64,000 nucleotides of DNA, taken from Sphaerosporella brunnea. Lineage: Eukaryota; Ascomycota; Pezizomycetes; Pezizales; Pyronemataceae. The stretch is taken from positions 62,001 to 126,000 of the forward strand of contig VXIS01000097.1 of assembly GCA_008704415.1 (NCBI GenBank). The letters run 5' to 3'. How positions within the stretch are numbered: position 1 is the first letter of the stretch; each line of letters begins with the position of its first letter. This document shows, in pieces, positions 1 to 12,081 of this stretch. A program made the position numbers and the translations under genes. The notes under the pieces are model-generated. The model searched no databases. It was given only the letters and a program-made list of their open reading frames with translations, and was not told the origin of the DNA.

Positions 1-1203
1 ACCGGGGGGCTTTGGCGATGTCCAAAAGCTCGTCGACACAGCGAGCGCTGGCGCGGGCGACCGCTGGGCTGCTGGCTGTGAAGGGGCCTTTCCAGAAAGC
101 GGGCTGTTGTTCCCCATTGGTTTCTCCGCGCGAGGCGCCGCAAACATCCGCGTCGCGATCAATCACTCGCGTGTCTTCAGGCTGGCGTCTCGCTTTGAAC
201 TCGATATCTCTTTTCAAAACCAGGCGTGTCGACACCCCGAGACTAGTTGAACCACGCAGCCTCCCGGGTTGACGGGATATTACTTCCCCCCCCAGTATTG
301 TTACCCGCAAACATCTCGCGGCGACAAAGCAGTAACTACTAGTAAACCGTTTGTTTTTTTCTCTCTTTCCGCTCCTCGCCTCGCCTCACCGTGGGTCTGC
401 GTTATCCGGGGTATCGTACTGTTCTCGCAAGACCCAAACCACTCCGGAAGCTGTGTGTAGAGAGATGTGGTAGGGGGAGATGTTCAAGCCGCGGATACAC
501 CGTTCGACCTACTCTTCGGCTCTGGTAATAAGAGTAAGAAGCCTGGATCAGCGCAGGCAAGTGTCATTCAAACCCTTGAGGGGCTTGGGAGTTTCTGTAA
601 CAAAAAAACCGCTTGCAAGCAGGCCGATTTTTCACCCCAAGCGTTGGGTAGCGCTTGTTAATGCTCGATTCATGACAGTTCCTCCTTACGTGTGCCAACC
701 ACTCGCTGCACAAGGTCTCGTCTTCAAAAACGCTTCACTGGCGAGCACTCGCACCAACTGAGTTCAACACAGGATAGCACTCGATCGACGCCAATTCGAC
801 AATATCCATACAGCGCTGCAACAGATTCAAATCTCTCAGACTCAGAAGGCGCCTTTCAACCCAATTCCACCACTTTTATTAGCCCCCCCACCAATCAAAA
901 ACAAAAAAAATCCACTGATAGAGGCTGGTATGCAGCCCGCCGGCCGCTGCTGTTCGGCAGCACGGTTGGCCATTGCCAGAACAGTTCCGTTCTTTTATTT
1001 CTTCTGCATGTTAGTTCTACCATTCAGGAGCATTTGCAATCGTACATACCGGCTTGCTGTTGTACTCGGGAGCATCCGGCGTGTACACTTTCTTACAGCT
1101 AGCTCAGTCAGTCAGTAAATGCCAGTTCTTTGATGTAGCCGTTTGACAGAACCCACACTTTCTACACGGGCCGTGTTCCTGGGATCCAGAGAGAGAAAGA
1201 GAT

Positions 1204-2070
1204 GCGATCTGTCGACGTTAAGCAGGCCCCACCCCTCCTGCTTATCCCAACTCCATACTCTTGTTGGGTCCCACAATTGCTCTGAGCAGCTCGGACGCCG
1301 CGGGAGCTGCCGACGTAGGAATCCTTCGTGTCGGCTGCTTGTATAGCCGCGGTAGCCTTCTTTCCCAGCCTCCTTCCAGTCGATGGGATGAGATCCCCTT
1401 GGCCGGACTTGGTAAAGGCATATCTGGGCGCTGCCGAGAGATTCAACATTTTCGGGTGGCGCCGAGTGTACGAGAAGGTCTGCTCCAAATAGTCCTGTTG
1501 GCGAAGAGAGAGCGATTCCGCAACACCACCTCTCTTCTATCGATCAGTGCATCAAAGTATTAAGCGGGCCCCAGCCCTCCCGCTCATCCCAACTCCACAC
1601 TGTTGTTGGGTCCCATCAAATTTCTCCACTCGCAGTTCCGATAGGTCTGAGCACGGCCGAGTCTAGTCTCAACGTCAGTCAGTAAACTGCCCGCAATTCC
1701 ACCAATCTGAACTCACAGCCAACTCCCTGCGTATCACATACTTGGGAGCATCCGTCGTGCACCGAGACATCCCGGCCAAAGGGGGGGCAACCACAACCCC
1801 ACACCCACCAAGCAGAACTCCATTTCCTGACCTACTTGTGTCGGTCGTAGTGGACCCGCGCACTTGGGCGTAGTCTGTTCCCGCCTTCTTGGAATCCAAG
1901 ATCTTCGGGTGACGCGGGAAGCCAAGCTCCTCTCCAGCCTCAATGGTGCGGTTGGCGAAGATGACCAATGCCGCACACACGACCGCTACTCTATCGATCG
2001 GTGCATCGCAGTTAAGCAGGCCCCAGCCCTCCTGCTCCACACTGTTGTTGGGCCCCATTTGCCTCAGCAG
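1204..2070. repeat. Degenerate tandem repeat, about three copies
   Basis: A block with the pattern TTAAGC-GGGCCCCA-CCCTCC-GCT followed by CACTGTTGTTGGG(T/C)CCCA occurs near 1219-1272, 1560-1615 and 2012-2060. The sequence before the block (TTGGCGAAGA ... CTATCGATC-GTGCATC) is shared by the second and third copies (from about 1498 and 1951). CAGTCAGTAAA near 1107 and 1677 and GGGAGCATCCG near 1068 and 1743 extend the similarity upstream. Unit length is roughly 340-450 bp and the copies are clearly diverged. No coding role is evident. Confidence 0.5.
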
Positions 2071-3910
2071 AAGCAACCAAGCCCCCCGGGTTCTTGCTTC
2101 GTAAACAGCCAACACAACAGTTAACTGAACCGATGGTTGCGCACACGACACAGCATCATCATCACATATGACGCCCTTGAGGCCGAGGGGTGGTTAGTGC
2201 CATGTAGGGGAGATGGAAGGGTCACGGAGTGAACACACCAGTAGACCCGCAGCGGAGATCTAGCAGCTGGCAATGTCACCCGTTCAGAGGTGGGCGCCGA
2301 GATGAAGGCGGCAGCTGTGCACAAGGCCGGGGGAGGGAGAGCGGAATTATGGATGCTTCGTGGCGTTGTCGGCTGCTGCAGTTGTGAGGAAGCTCAGGAG
2401 TGGTAGGGTGGTGGTGATGGTGGCGGGGAAGAGGGGGGACAAGTTGCAATGTGCAATGTGCAATGTGCAATGTGCTGGAGTCCACGAACGACGTACGGCA
2501 GTCAGCACCCGGCGTCCGTCTGGCCCGGGTTGGATTGTAACATAGCAGAATAAGTTACCGGAAGACTTCCCGCAGTTTTGCAGAGTTAATTTCGAGTTAC
2601 GGATGCAAAATAGAGCACTGCTAGAGATCAAAGGCCACTCGGTGCAGGGCCCTGGTGTGTGATGCTTGATCAGAGGCTACACTTGCTAAGACTGGAGCTT
2701 CCACTGAATGAGCATCCGGCCGTGAAGCACCGGCCAGATGTATTTACCGCCACGTGTGGGTTCGGCTGGCTGGCTGGCTGGTTTGGATGGTCTGGTCCAC
2801 CTCCCTCCTTCTGCCACAGCCACAGCACTATCCGCCATCAGCACATACCTGCCTGCGCAAAGCCAAGCCCAGCGCTGCCTTGCCGTCAATGCATCCCGGG
2901 GGGCCAAAATGCCTCGTCGAGTGACACAGCATGACATCCAAGTCCGCCTTGCGCATGACTAAGCGACGCGCGCACGCCCCGATGAAGCCTAGCCGCGCGG
3001 CCCCAAAACGCGCAGTTTGTGTTCGCGCGGACAAAAGATCGGCCGGTGGGTGTAACCATCCATCCCATCATGCATGGCTGATCTGCCGACGTAGGAAAAG
3101 AAGGCGCGGGGTGTGTAAGAACCTTGACTGCGCTCTGCTCGATCTGCGCGAACATCAACACCACTGCTGGATCGAGATGAAGCGTGTTGGCATGCCCGTG
3201 CAAGCGACGACGGCTCAACGCCACGGCAGGACGATCGCGAGTGGCGTTTTTGTGCAAAAACAAAACCGCGCTTTCCCCGATGCGGAGACGCCTGTTCGTA
3301 TCCGCTTTCGCTCAGCACGAGGGGGCGCAGCATTCCTCCAATCAGCCAGAATCAGCGGTTGCTTCAGCGCGTGGACTTTTGAGAGTAGAGTTACGTGTTT
3401 CTCTGCATCGCTCTGTCCGGATGTTGGTGGTCGGGCCTCGTTTCGATGCGAGGTGATAGTTACATGTTTTGAGTAAGTGCATACACTTGACGATGTCTGC
3501 ATATTCTATGGATCGATAGACATGCATGGCACCCGTACGTGCACGCTGTGCGACGACGCAGCAACCAGAGGAACAAACCTCTTCCTCCGACATCCACCCA
3601 CCACTCGGCGTCCACCTCTCGACCGCTGGTTACGCGACTCGTCCGCCTCGAGGCAGCTGTATAGTGTACCATTCGTTCGTTCATTCTATATTCCATAGCC
3701 ACCAATCGAGAGCCCCCCCCCCCCCCCCCCAAGAAAAACAAAACACACCCTCCGCCTCCAGTTCGTGTCGGCGTCTCCGGAGGGCGACATTTCTACTCGT
3801 ATTCCGCGGGAACTGCGCCTCCTGTGAGTGCACAGGTGAGCCTTGCGGAGGCTGCTCCGAAACCGTACCACCTAACGGCATCCCGAATTCCACAGCCTCC
3901 CGGCCACGGG

Positions 3911-3918
3911 CATAAAAG
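3911..3918 (+). promoter_or_regulatory. Possible TATA-like element of the ABC-A gene
   Basis: CATAAAAG lies 85 bp before the ATG at 4003, a plausible distance for a fungal core promoter. The match is weak and unproven. Confidence 0.3.
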
Positions 3919-4002
3919 CAGCAGGAGCACCGTGAGCACCGCAGCTCCGGGTTCGGCTACACCGCACACGCACGAACGCAATACACAGTACCTACCGCAA
4001 CG

Positions 4003-7000
4003 ATGGCGGCCCCAACATTTCTCCGGCAGATGTGGGCGCTTGTCCGCAAGAATCTAATCATCAATCTCCGCCGGCATTACTTCACAACCGTGATCCGGAC
4101 GTTCATCCTCCCCGTCATCTTCGTCTCCTTCCTCTCGTACTCGCGGGAGCTGCTGGTGCCGCCTTCGCGCTTCGGCATTGGCAATGCAGCCCCCGTTAGG
4201 ACTCTCGGCGATGCCCTGCACAGTGTCGGCAGGAAACTGGTGTTTGTGAATCAGGGCTTGGGTGGGGAGGTCGATACGCTTATCGAGACCATGCAGAGGG
4301 AGCTGCAGCCCAGGGCGGAGGTCGTCGTGCTCAGTCAGCAGGATCAGCTACGCTCCGTGTGTAAGCAGTCGTTGAGGGGCGTGTCGCTTTGCTTTGCGGC
4401 CGTGGTGTTTGATAGCTCGCCCAATACTGGAGCGGGAGGGAGCTGGAAGTATACACTCCGTGGGGACATAGCGCTGAATGATGGGAGCGTTGATGTGAAA
4501 ACGCATGATAACGGCGTCCAAAAGTAAGTTATCGACCTCGATACCGTGGCAGCGAAGGGTGTTGACGGCTGTAGGACTTTGCTTCCGCTGCAGTTGGCGG
4601 TGGATAAAGCGATTGCGAAGCAGGAGGGTCGTGCCGGCGCCGATAATGCCACAATCTCGGAGTACATGTATACTTCGATCACTGACGAGCAGTGGCAGAG
4701 GGATCTGAGGGCGAGGTAAACTCTCTCCATCCACTGGTAGAGCCCATTTGTTGATATTTTCAGATTCTCTGCGGCGATCATCAACTACCTTTCCGTGGCC
4801 TACCTCATCGGCATGATCGGAATCGTGTACCATCTCACCGGTTTTCAGGCCATGGAACGCGAGAAGGGGTTGTCAACCTTGATCGAAGCCATGGGCGGCT
4901 CCAAGTCTGCCCGCATGGTGTCCTACCACGTCGCCTTTTCGATGATGTACATCGGTGGATGGGTGGTGATATCGTTGAACATGTGGAGCGGGATCATGAA
5001 GACCTCTTCGCCGCTGGTTTTGGTCTTCTGGCACTTGACTTCCGGCTGGGCGTTGGCATCGTGGGCTTTGTTCTTGGGCTCGATCTTTAAGAAGGCGCAG
5101 CTCTCGGGTATCACCGCCACAGTGTTCTCGCTCGGTTTGGGAGTCATTGCTCAGGTCGCGCGTAATGCCCACACCGGTGCTTATGCAGTCCTCAGTCTCC
5201 TCTTCCCGCCGATGAACTATGTTTTCCATTGCATCCTTATGGGGCGCTGGGAGGGCCAGAGGATAGGTGCCAATATCGTCAAGGGCGCCCCTGATGGCAA
5301 CTCGAGTTTCCCAATTATCGCCTTCTGGATCTTCTCCATCGTCCAGGCCATCTTGTATCCCATCGCGGCGGCATACATGGAGCGTTACCTCTACGGCGCA
5401 GCTTCTCCTGGCCATCGTCACATCAATCCGGCGAATATGACCCCCGGCAATGCGGTCGAGTTGCGAGGGTTCACGAAGACATATCCACCCCGTCTGTTGA
5501 CGAAGCTGTTCGGAAAGAATGTCAACAAGGAGCCGGTCGTTGCCGTGGATCACCTCGACTTGAACGTTCTTGAAGGTCAGATCATGGTTCTGCTGGGCGC
5601 CAATGGCAGTGGAAAGACTACAACCCTTGAGGCCATCGCTGGTCTTGCAGCTGTTAACCAGGGTGACATCAACATTGCTACCGGCAACGGTGGAATCGGT
5701 ATCTGTCCACAGAAAAACGTTCTCTGGGACGACCTTACGGTCGAGGAACATGTTAGGATTTGGAACCTGATCAAGTGCCGTGGCGACAACAAGGAGACGC
5801 TGAAGCAGCTCATCGCGGACTGTGATCTCACCCCGAAGCGACACGCAAAGAGTAAAACACTCTCTGGTGGTCAGAAGCGGAAGTTGCAGTTGGCGGCCAT
5901 GTTTACCGGCGGTAGCACTGTTTGTGCTATCGATGAAGTCTCGTCGGGTTTGGATCCGTTGTCCAGACGGAAGATTTGGGATATTATACTCGCTGCTAGA
6001 GGGGTCAGGACCATTCTCATGACCTCGCACTTCCTGGATGAGGCCGATCTGCTCGCGGATCATATCGCCATTCTGTCCAAGGGCCAGCTCAAATGCGAAG
6101 GATCCGCGGTGCAGTTAAAAATGCAATATGGCGGGGGATACCGAGTTCACGCCCCGATCGATGCGCCGGAGTACGCCGGGGTTTCCATGAAGCTGTTTTA
6201 TGATCAGACCATTTACAACATTCCAGATGCCGCGACTGCAAACAGGCTTATCGAGTCGCTTGAGAAAAGTGGCGTCACCGATTACTATGTCCAAGGGCCG
6301 ACTATCGAAGATGTTTTCTTGTCCGTGGCTGAGGAGACCATCGCTCACCGTCCCGAGACCGTGGGAAAAACTGTCGGCGACAATCTCACGACTACTGAAG
6401 CCATTGATCAGATATCTACACGCGCCAACTCGCATACCGGAGAAAAGAGCGCGGTAAACCTCCAGAATGGAAGGCAGATTTCGCTGTTGCACCAGACATG
6501 GGTTATGATTCGGAAGCGAATCACGATTTTGCAGCGTGGCTATCTTCCCATGATTGCTGCTATCGTCATTCCTATCGTTGCTGCGGGGATCACGGTCCTT
6601 ACTTTCAAGAACTATCCTGGAGCCTCTTGCAATTCTGAGACCCAGGTAGTGATCAGTGATATCCAGAACGTCACCTTCCAAACGAACTACGATTTCCTCC
6701 TCGGCCCGCCGGACCAGTTCAGTGCAGACCGGCTGCTTGGGCTCGCCTCTGTTATGCTGCCTCCCGGGGCCAATCAGACCGCACTGATGACGAACTTTAC
6801 TAACTCGATTCACTCTGTCGACACCCTCGATCAGTTCAACCAGTTTATTAAAGACAACTTCCACACCGTGATTCCTGGCGGTATCTTCTTGGGGACAGAC
6901 AACGCGACGATTGCATTCAAGGGAAATGATGCTTCCATGGTCATCACCTATGCTATGACATTGCAGACTGTGGTGGACAATTTGCTGTTCAATGTGACAG

Positions 7001-8939
7001 GTGGAATCACGACTCAGTATCTTCCGTTCGATTTCGTCTGGCCACGGGGACAGGGTAGTACCATGATCTTTGTTACCTATGCCAGTCTGGCATTCGCTGC
7101 CTTCCCGGCTTTCTTTGCTTTGTACCCAACGTATGAGAGAATTGTAAGTTTCTCCGAATCCGGGTGACAGCTTGTGACTAATCATGGAAATAGAAAAAAG
7201 TGAGAGCCCTGCACTACTCCAATGGAGTTCGTGCTTTGCCACTCTGGCTTGCCTACACTCTTTTCGACTTTGGTGCTGTTTTGTTCATCTCGATTGTCTG
7301 CATCGGAATCCTGGCTGCGGCCACGAGTAGCTGGTATGGCTTCGGATATCTATTCTTGGTTTTGGTGCTTTACGGACTCGCCGCGAGCGTTATGGTTTAT
7401 TGCATCTCCCTTATCACCAAGAGTCAGCTGTCGGCATTCGCGTTTGCGGCTGGAGGTCAAGCGGCTATGTTCCTGCTCTACCTCATCGTCTACCTGAGCA
7501 TCCTCACCTATGCGGCGCCACAGGATTCAGACAACTTCACCGACTATGCGACATATGTTTTCTGCGCAATATCTCCGGTTTCCTGCCTCACCCATGCCTT
7601 CTTTGTTGCTCTCAACAGCTTCTCGATTGACTGCAAAGACAATTCTTTGATATCCTACCCTGGCACCTTCCGTCTCTATGGCTGCTCCATCACTTGCCTA
7701 TGTGCGCACGTTGTTTTGCTCTTCACTCTCCTTGTTCTGCACGATTCTGGCCATCTCCGAATGAGCATGCCCAGCATCAGCCTCTTCAAAGGCAAGTCCA
7801 CCGCTCCCGGAAACGACCCAGAGGACAACACTTTCTCGGAGAAGGATCTCTCCGACGAGCTCCGCCGTGTTGACAGCTCCAACGATGGACTACGTGTGCT
7901 GCACCTCTCCAAGAGGTTTAAGAAATTCCAGGCAGTGGACGACGTGACTTTTGGCGTGCCTCGCGGAGAAGTTTTTGCCCTCCTCGGACCGAACGGCGCC
8001 GGAAAGACAACAACCCTGAACATGATCCGCGGCGAACTCCCAACCACCAGCGGAGAAATCTTCGTCCAGAACATCCTCGTTAAACGCAACCGCGCCAGCG
8101 CCCGCGCGCATCTAGGCGTGTGTCCGCAGTTCGACGCAGTAGAGCGTCTCTCAGTCCGCGAGCACCTCGAGTTCTACGCCCGCATCCGCGGCGTCCCAGA
8201 CGTCGCCTACAACGTTGAGGAAGTCATCCGCGCTGTCGGCCTGGAGCAGTTCCAGTACCGGCCCGCAGAAAAGCTGTCTGGAGGAAACAAACGCAAGCTT
8301 TCTCTCGCCATCGCGCTGATGGGAAACCCTGCCGTGCTGCTGCTGGACGAGCCGTCTTCCGGAATGGATGCCGCCGCGAAACGTGTCATGTGGCGCACCC
8401 TAGAAAGTATCATCCCCGGCCGCAGCCTACTCTTGACTACGCACAGCATGGAGGAATGTTCTGCCCTTGCCGGCCGCGCTGGTATTCTTGCGAAGCGTAT
8501 GCTCGCGCTCGGATCCACCGAGCAACTGCGCAGGCGCTATGGAGATAAGTACCTCGTCCACGTGGTCCTCGCCTCCGCCCCGCACTCTTCACAATCGGAA
8601 ATGGATGCAGTCAAAACGTGGGTTTCGCAATCCTTCCCTGGCGCGGAGCTGGAGCCTAGAAGCTTTGGCGGCCAGTTGAGGTTCTCGATTCCTGCACGCG
8701 GAGCCGACGGGGGTAGGGAAGTCGGTGTGGGCGTGAGCTTTGCGAGGTTGGAGAAGGAGGGGCCGGGTAGGGGATTGAAGTTTTGGAGTGTGGATAGGGG
8801 GACGATGGATATGGTCTTCCTGGAGGTTGTAGGCAGGGCAAGGGTGCAGGAGGAGGGGTATGGTGATGATGGAAGTAGGCCGATGTGGAAGAAGGTGTTG
8901 ATGGCGGTGTTTGTGCCGTGGATGTTTTTGATTCGGTAG
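4003..8939 (+). CDS. ABC-A subfamily full-length ABC transporter
   Basis: Exons 4003-4523, 4575-4715, 4764-7143 and 7194-8939 join in frame to 1,595 residues. The three introns (51, 48 and 50 bp) all have GTAA donors and TAG or CAG acceptors. The order is (TM-NBD)2: a first hydrophobic domain, NBD1 with Walker A GANGSGKTT at about residue 500, signature LSGGQKRK at about 587 and Walker B ending AIDE at about 610; then a second hydrophobic domain with a large hydrophilic loop, and NBD2 with Walker A GPNGAGKTTT (about 1,280), LSGGNKRK (about 1,375) and LLLLDEPSSGMD (about 1,396). Gly-rich signatures followed by K-R-K, and the full-length layout, are typical of ABC-A (lipid-transporter-like) proteins, which are present in many moulds and absent from budding yeast. 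The substrate is unknown; lipid transport across an internal membrane is inferred from the family. The ATG context (acgATGg) is good. No damage was seen. Confidence 0.9.
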
Positions 8940-9500
8940 TGAGGAGAGGAGGAGTAGATTTCTGTTGTTTTTCTTTTCCTTTTCTTGCTTTATACCTACT
9001 AATGCACGTGCGTTACTTTAGATTGTATGTACTCTACCTTTGCTCTGATTATTGTGGCTCGATGCTTGAGAAATGGGGAAATGGGGAAACGGGGAAATGG
9101 AGAAATAGGTAGATAATGAATAATGAATGATATGGCAGTCCTTTCTACTCATGCGACCGGGTGTGCGACCGGGTGTGCTCATTAGCGTCGGTTTTTTGAC
9201 AGACCCCCCCCTCCCATGCTCGTCCCTCCCTTATCCTGTCCACCCGGCCCGGCCCCTTAATGATACAACATATCTCACGAGGCGGAATCTTGAGATCTTG
9301 AGACGGTTTGTAAGCTCTCCAGGCATTGAAGGTTTGGGGATTAATTATATAATGGAAGCAAGACCTTGAAAGCTGGGGAATAAGACGTGTCAACGCTGCT
9401 GGGGCTTTAACATTTGGAGAGTTGTTGAGGCGATGGGTTAGGGGCTATGTGCGAACTCTCTCTTGGCATAGAATACGGGTTGCTTCTTCTTCATTAATAA
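8940..9500. other. Intergenic, minisatellite-like G/A-rich run
   Basis: Downstream of the ABC-A gene. A short array of the octamer GGGGAAAT and variants lies near 9071-9105. No gene was recognised. Confidence 0.4.
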
Positions 9501-9502
9501 TA

Positions 9503-9860
9503 GGGGTACTCAAGCATCGATATGGTATGGGATATGGTTTGCGCACTATCTTAGCATGGCAATCCATTTGTATGGAGAACGTTGAGGACCCCCATATTTG
9601 TATGGGTAGCTGGGGTTCCTTTAGTGTTTGGCGTAGACGCTGAATTTTTGCTAATGCAAGATCTATACCACAAACAGCGCTAGTTTGCGTGTTCTCAATC
9701 CATATCATGAACTCAGGGACCTCCGGAGCCGTATGTATGGGTTCACGGTATGGAAACCAGAAACTAAAATCTCACCAGCCAATCGGCAGCGGTAAATTCT
9801 CGCGCTAGTATCTTAGTACCCCAACCCATATCCCATACCATATCGATGCTTGAGTACCCG
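9503..9860. mobile_element. TA-flanked inverted-repeat element (MITE-like)
   Basis: Positions 9504-9537 and 9826-9859 are perfect 34-bp inverted repeats (starting GGGTACTCAAGCATCG). The element is flanked by TA at 9501-9502 and 9861-9862, the target preference of Tc1/mariner-type elements. It is about 358 bp and has no transposase frame, so it would be a non-autonomous copy. The assignment rests on structure only. Confidence 0.6.
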
Positions 9861-9987
9861 TATTTACATAGTTCATTCACTATACGTATATCTACCAATT
9901 TTTATGTACGTACAAACTCGAGAGTCGAGATGTTTTGTATCCCCCCATACAAAAAGTGAAATTCTATGGATTCATCTATCAAGTTCA

Positions 9988-10706
9988 TTTTTTTTTTTTT
10001 TTTTTTTTTTTGTTTGTTCTAATCATGTTGTATTCGGCCGCTTGCGGCCATGACATATAGATAGTACAGAATCATCGCGGCCCCTAGGCTCGGGTCCTAC
10101 TGTGGGGTCTGCTCCTCCGAAGGAAAATTTAACCATATCTGATGAATGACGTACCAAGGAGACTCATATAGGGGACAAAGGACAGGGACATAATCAGGAG
10201 AACATATTTAGGCCTTATTGGGCCACCTTCCTACATCGGTGCTGCTTAGGAAAGCCATCACCGCTTCCGTGCAACGTTCGCCAGACAGGAGGGTCTTCAC
10301 AGACGTGTTCGTCTTCCGCGTCTTTTGTTTTTTCTTTGGTAGCCAGCCCCTCTGCTACTGCCTTCCATAACGCTTCTTGCTCCTTCCGCCGTCGCATGCA
10401 GGTTTTGAACAGATGCTCTCTCGTTTGGACCGGTTTTTTTTGGTGCAGAACCAGCATTTAACTACTATCATCTCGTCTACCTGTCCAATGTAGGCAGGGG
10501 GCCTGGTTGAGCTTGAGCTGGAAGAAACGCGCCGCCAGCGTTTTCGTTCTTTGTTCGCAGGGCGATCTTGTCGGCGTTTCTGGTTCTCCTGTAGTAGGCT
10601 TTCAAGCGTCGCGATCCGCTCGCTTTGCTAGGGTGACTCCACAGCCCCACCCTCGGGCTGTCAAGGCCGACTCTGCGTGAGCAATGCGGGGTAGAAGCCA
10701 CTGTCC
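9988..10706 (-). mobile_element. 5'-truncated Tad-like LINE, 3' end (copy A)
   Basis: The minus-strand copy ends in a poly(A) tract (poly-T at 9988-10010) after a 3' UTR with the motif GGCCGCTTGCGGCCATGACAT, shared by all four LINE copies in the window. Its coding remains match the C-terminal part of the LINE ORF2 protein: a zinc-knuckle-like region and the EHLFKTC...LWKAVAE segment also seen in copies C and D. It is flanked by ATCTATCAAGTTCA (9974-9987) and ATCTATCATGTTCA (10707-10720), a 14-bp target duplication with one mismatch, so the insertion is not very recent. Frames are broken. Confidence 0.75.
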
Positions 10707-10720
10707 ATCTATCATGTTCA

Positions 10721-11260
10721 AATTCCAACCAAAAAGTTTTCCTCTGTGGTGGGAGTTATGATTGCTCGAATATGGGGTTTAGGCGAAACTTTTTGTATGA
10801 CGTTACACCCGAGCCGGGAAATATTAGCTTCGTATCCGCCTAGTTAGCGCTTATAATTCATCATTAGAGTAATGCAGGGCAGGATCTCCGAACTTTGGCG
10901 CGAGGCTGTTCCCGTTGTGTAGGCTCAGCCACCCGGGAGCGCCGTGGTCACGTGCTCGTGCGCAGGCCTTGATGGGTTCTGGCTTGTCGGTTTACTTGTT
11001 TCGTGCGTGCCTGTGAATAGCGGGTGGCTTGCAGATCCGTGATCTCGGCGTGGCCGATCGGTACGATCCGTCAGTGGCGATGCATGCTTAATCTTATTAT
11101 TGGATTTACGCCAGCTAATCAATGTACCTGGTCTAGTCAACCCGTATCACTCGTAACGACAACCCTAAGTTACTTGCCTACATGTTTGTCGTGATGCCTG
11201 GCTCACCGCCTTGCAGCTTCAACTCGTATTCAACTTCACATGTTTCGGGGATGCCGATGT
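10721..11260. other. Intergenic upstream region of the CHAP gene
   Basis: No gene or repeat was recognised between the LINE copy and the CHAP-gene promoter. Confidence 0.4.
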
Positions 11261-11277
11261 CCAATGGGGTATATAAG
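11261..11277 (+). promoter_or_regulatory. CCAAT and TATA box of the CHAP gene
   Basis: CCAAT at 11261-11265 is followed at once by TATATAAG at 11270-11277, 88 bp before the chosen ATG at 11365. This strong core promoter supports starting the gene at 11365 and not at the upstream in-frame ATG at 11182. Confidence 0.65.
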
Positions 11278-11364
11278 TCGCGGGATTCGAGCTCCTCCAG
11301 CTCCTCATCACCGCAACAAGCTCCACAAACAACAACAACAACCACAACCACCACACAGCCAACC

Positions 11365-12081
11365 ATGAAGCTTTCCCTCCTCCTCCCTCTTTCCCTCCTA
11401 GGCACTCTCGCCTCCGCGGCGCCATACCCGCTGGTGCACACCGACAGCCTGCACTGCCGGGCCTCGCCCTCGACGACCAGCAAAATCGTCAAAACGTACA
11501 CGGGGTCGGCCGACATCAAGATCAGCTGCCAGACGTACGGCGAGAGCATCAAAGGCAACCGCATCTGGGACAAGACGTCGGACGGGTGCTACGTGGCCGA
11601 CTACTACGTCAAGACGGGGAGCAGCGGGTTCGTGGCCCCGCAATGTCCCGGCGGCGGCGGCGGCGGCACCAGCAGCAACGTCCCCGGCCCCCGCGGCGAC
11701 GATTACCTCTTCCGCAGCTCGTGCGGCGGCGTCGACCCGTGGAACTACTACAAGTGCCAGTGCACGTCTTTTGTGGCCCAGCGCATCAACAAGCGCCTCG
11801 GCGTCGCCTTCACGAACAGGTACAAGGGCGCGGCCTGGGGAAACGCGAATACGTGGGATGAGGCTGCGAGGCGGACCGGCGTCAAGATCAATTCCACCCC
11901 GAAGCCGGGATGCGTGGCCCAGACGAATGCGGGCCGTTATGGACACGTCGCGTGGGTGTCCGCGGTCAACGGGGATACCGTCGTGATTGAGGAGTATAAT
12001 TGGGTCAAGAGGGAGGGCTACAGCACGAGGACCGTGGCGAGGAGTGCGTTCAACTATATCCACCTGACGTCGTCGACTTGA
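11365..12081 (+). CDS. Secreted SH3-like plus CHAP-domain protein, bacterial type
   Basis: An intronless frame of 238 residues. Residues 1-17 or so form a clear signal peptide (MKLSLLLPLSLLGTLASA). Residues about 20-90 look like a bacterial SH3b domain (LHCRASPSTTSKIV, then a G-R-W/I-x-x-C/V tail). A Gly-rich linker follows, then a CHAP domain from about 110: catalytic Cys in KCQCTSFVAQR, the GNANTWDEAA segment, and catalytic His in YGHVAWVSAV. CHAP proteins are cysteine peptidases or amidases that cut peptidoglycan, and the architecture is typical of bacterial cell-wall hydrolases. A role against bacteria in the environment is inferred. The strongly G/C-ending codons, lack of introns and domain type suggest horizontal transfer from bacteria followed by use of a fungal-type promoter and secretion signal. 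The upstream in-frame ATG at 11182 would put the TATA box and the signal peptide inside the protein, so it was not used. Confidence 0.85.
   Translation: MKLSLLLPLSLLGTLASAAPYPLVHTDSLHCRASPSTTSKIVKTYTGSADIKISCQTYGESIKGNRIWDKTSDGCYVADYYVKTGSSGFVAPQCPGGGGGGTSSNVPGPRGDDYLFRSSCGGVDPWNYYKCQCTSFVAQRINKRLGVAFTNRYKGAAWGNANTWDEAARRTGVKINSTPKPGCVAQTNAGRYGHVAWVSAVNGDTVVIEEYNWVKREGYSTRTVARSAFNYIHLTSST

Larger units (their letters stand above)
1..4002. other. Intergenic region, no gene recognised
   Basis: No open frame here has a recognisable domain, and none shows a convincing splice pattern. The stretch holds degenerate tandem repeats (about 1204-2070), a short array of the heptamer GCAATGT near 2441-2472, a (GGCT)4 run at 2764-2780, and a run of about 19 C at 3712-3730 in the upstream region of the ABC-A gene. 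On the minus strand roughly positions 1-290 are free of stops and could be an exon of a gene leaving the left edge, but nothing confirms it. Confidence 0.5.

Noticed and set aside
1..290. Stop-free minus-strand stretch at the left edge
   Set aside because: Might be an exon of a gene outside the window, but the opposite strand is also open and no splice site or domain confirms it.
4873..6063. Long minus-strand open frame (396 codons) inside the ABC-A gene
   Set aside because: It lies opposite conserved NBD coding sequence and has no domain of its own; a shadow of the real gene.
11182..11364. N-terminal extension of the CHAP protein from the upstream ATG
   Set aside because: This part contains the CCAAT and TATA boxes and would bury the signal peptide.
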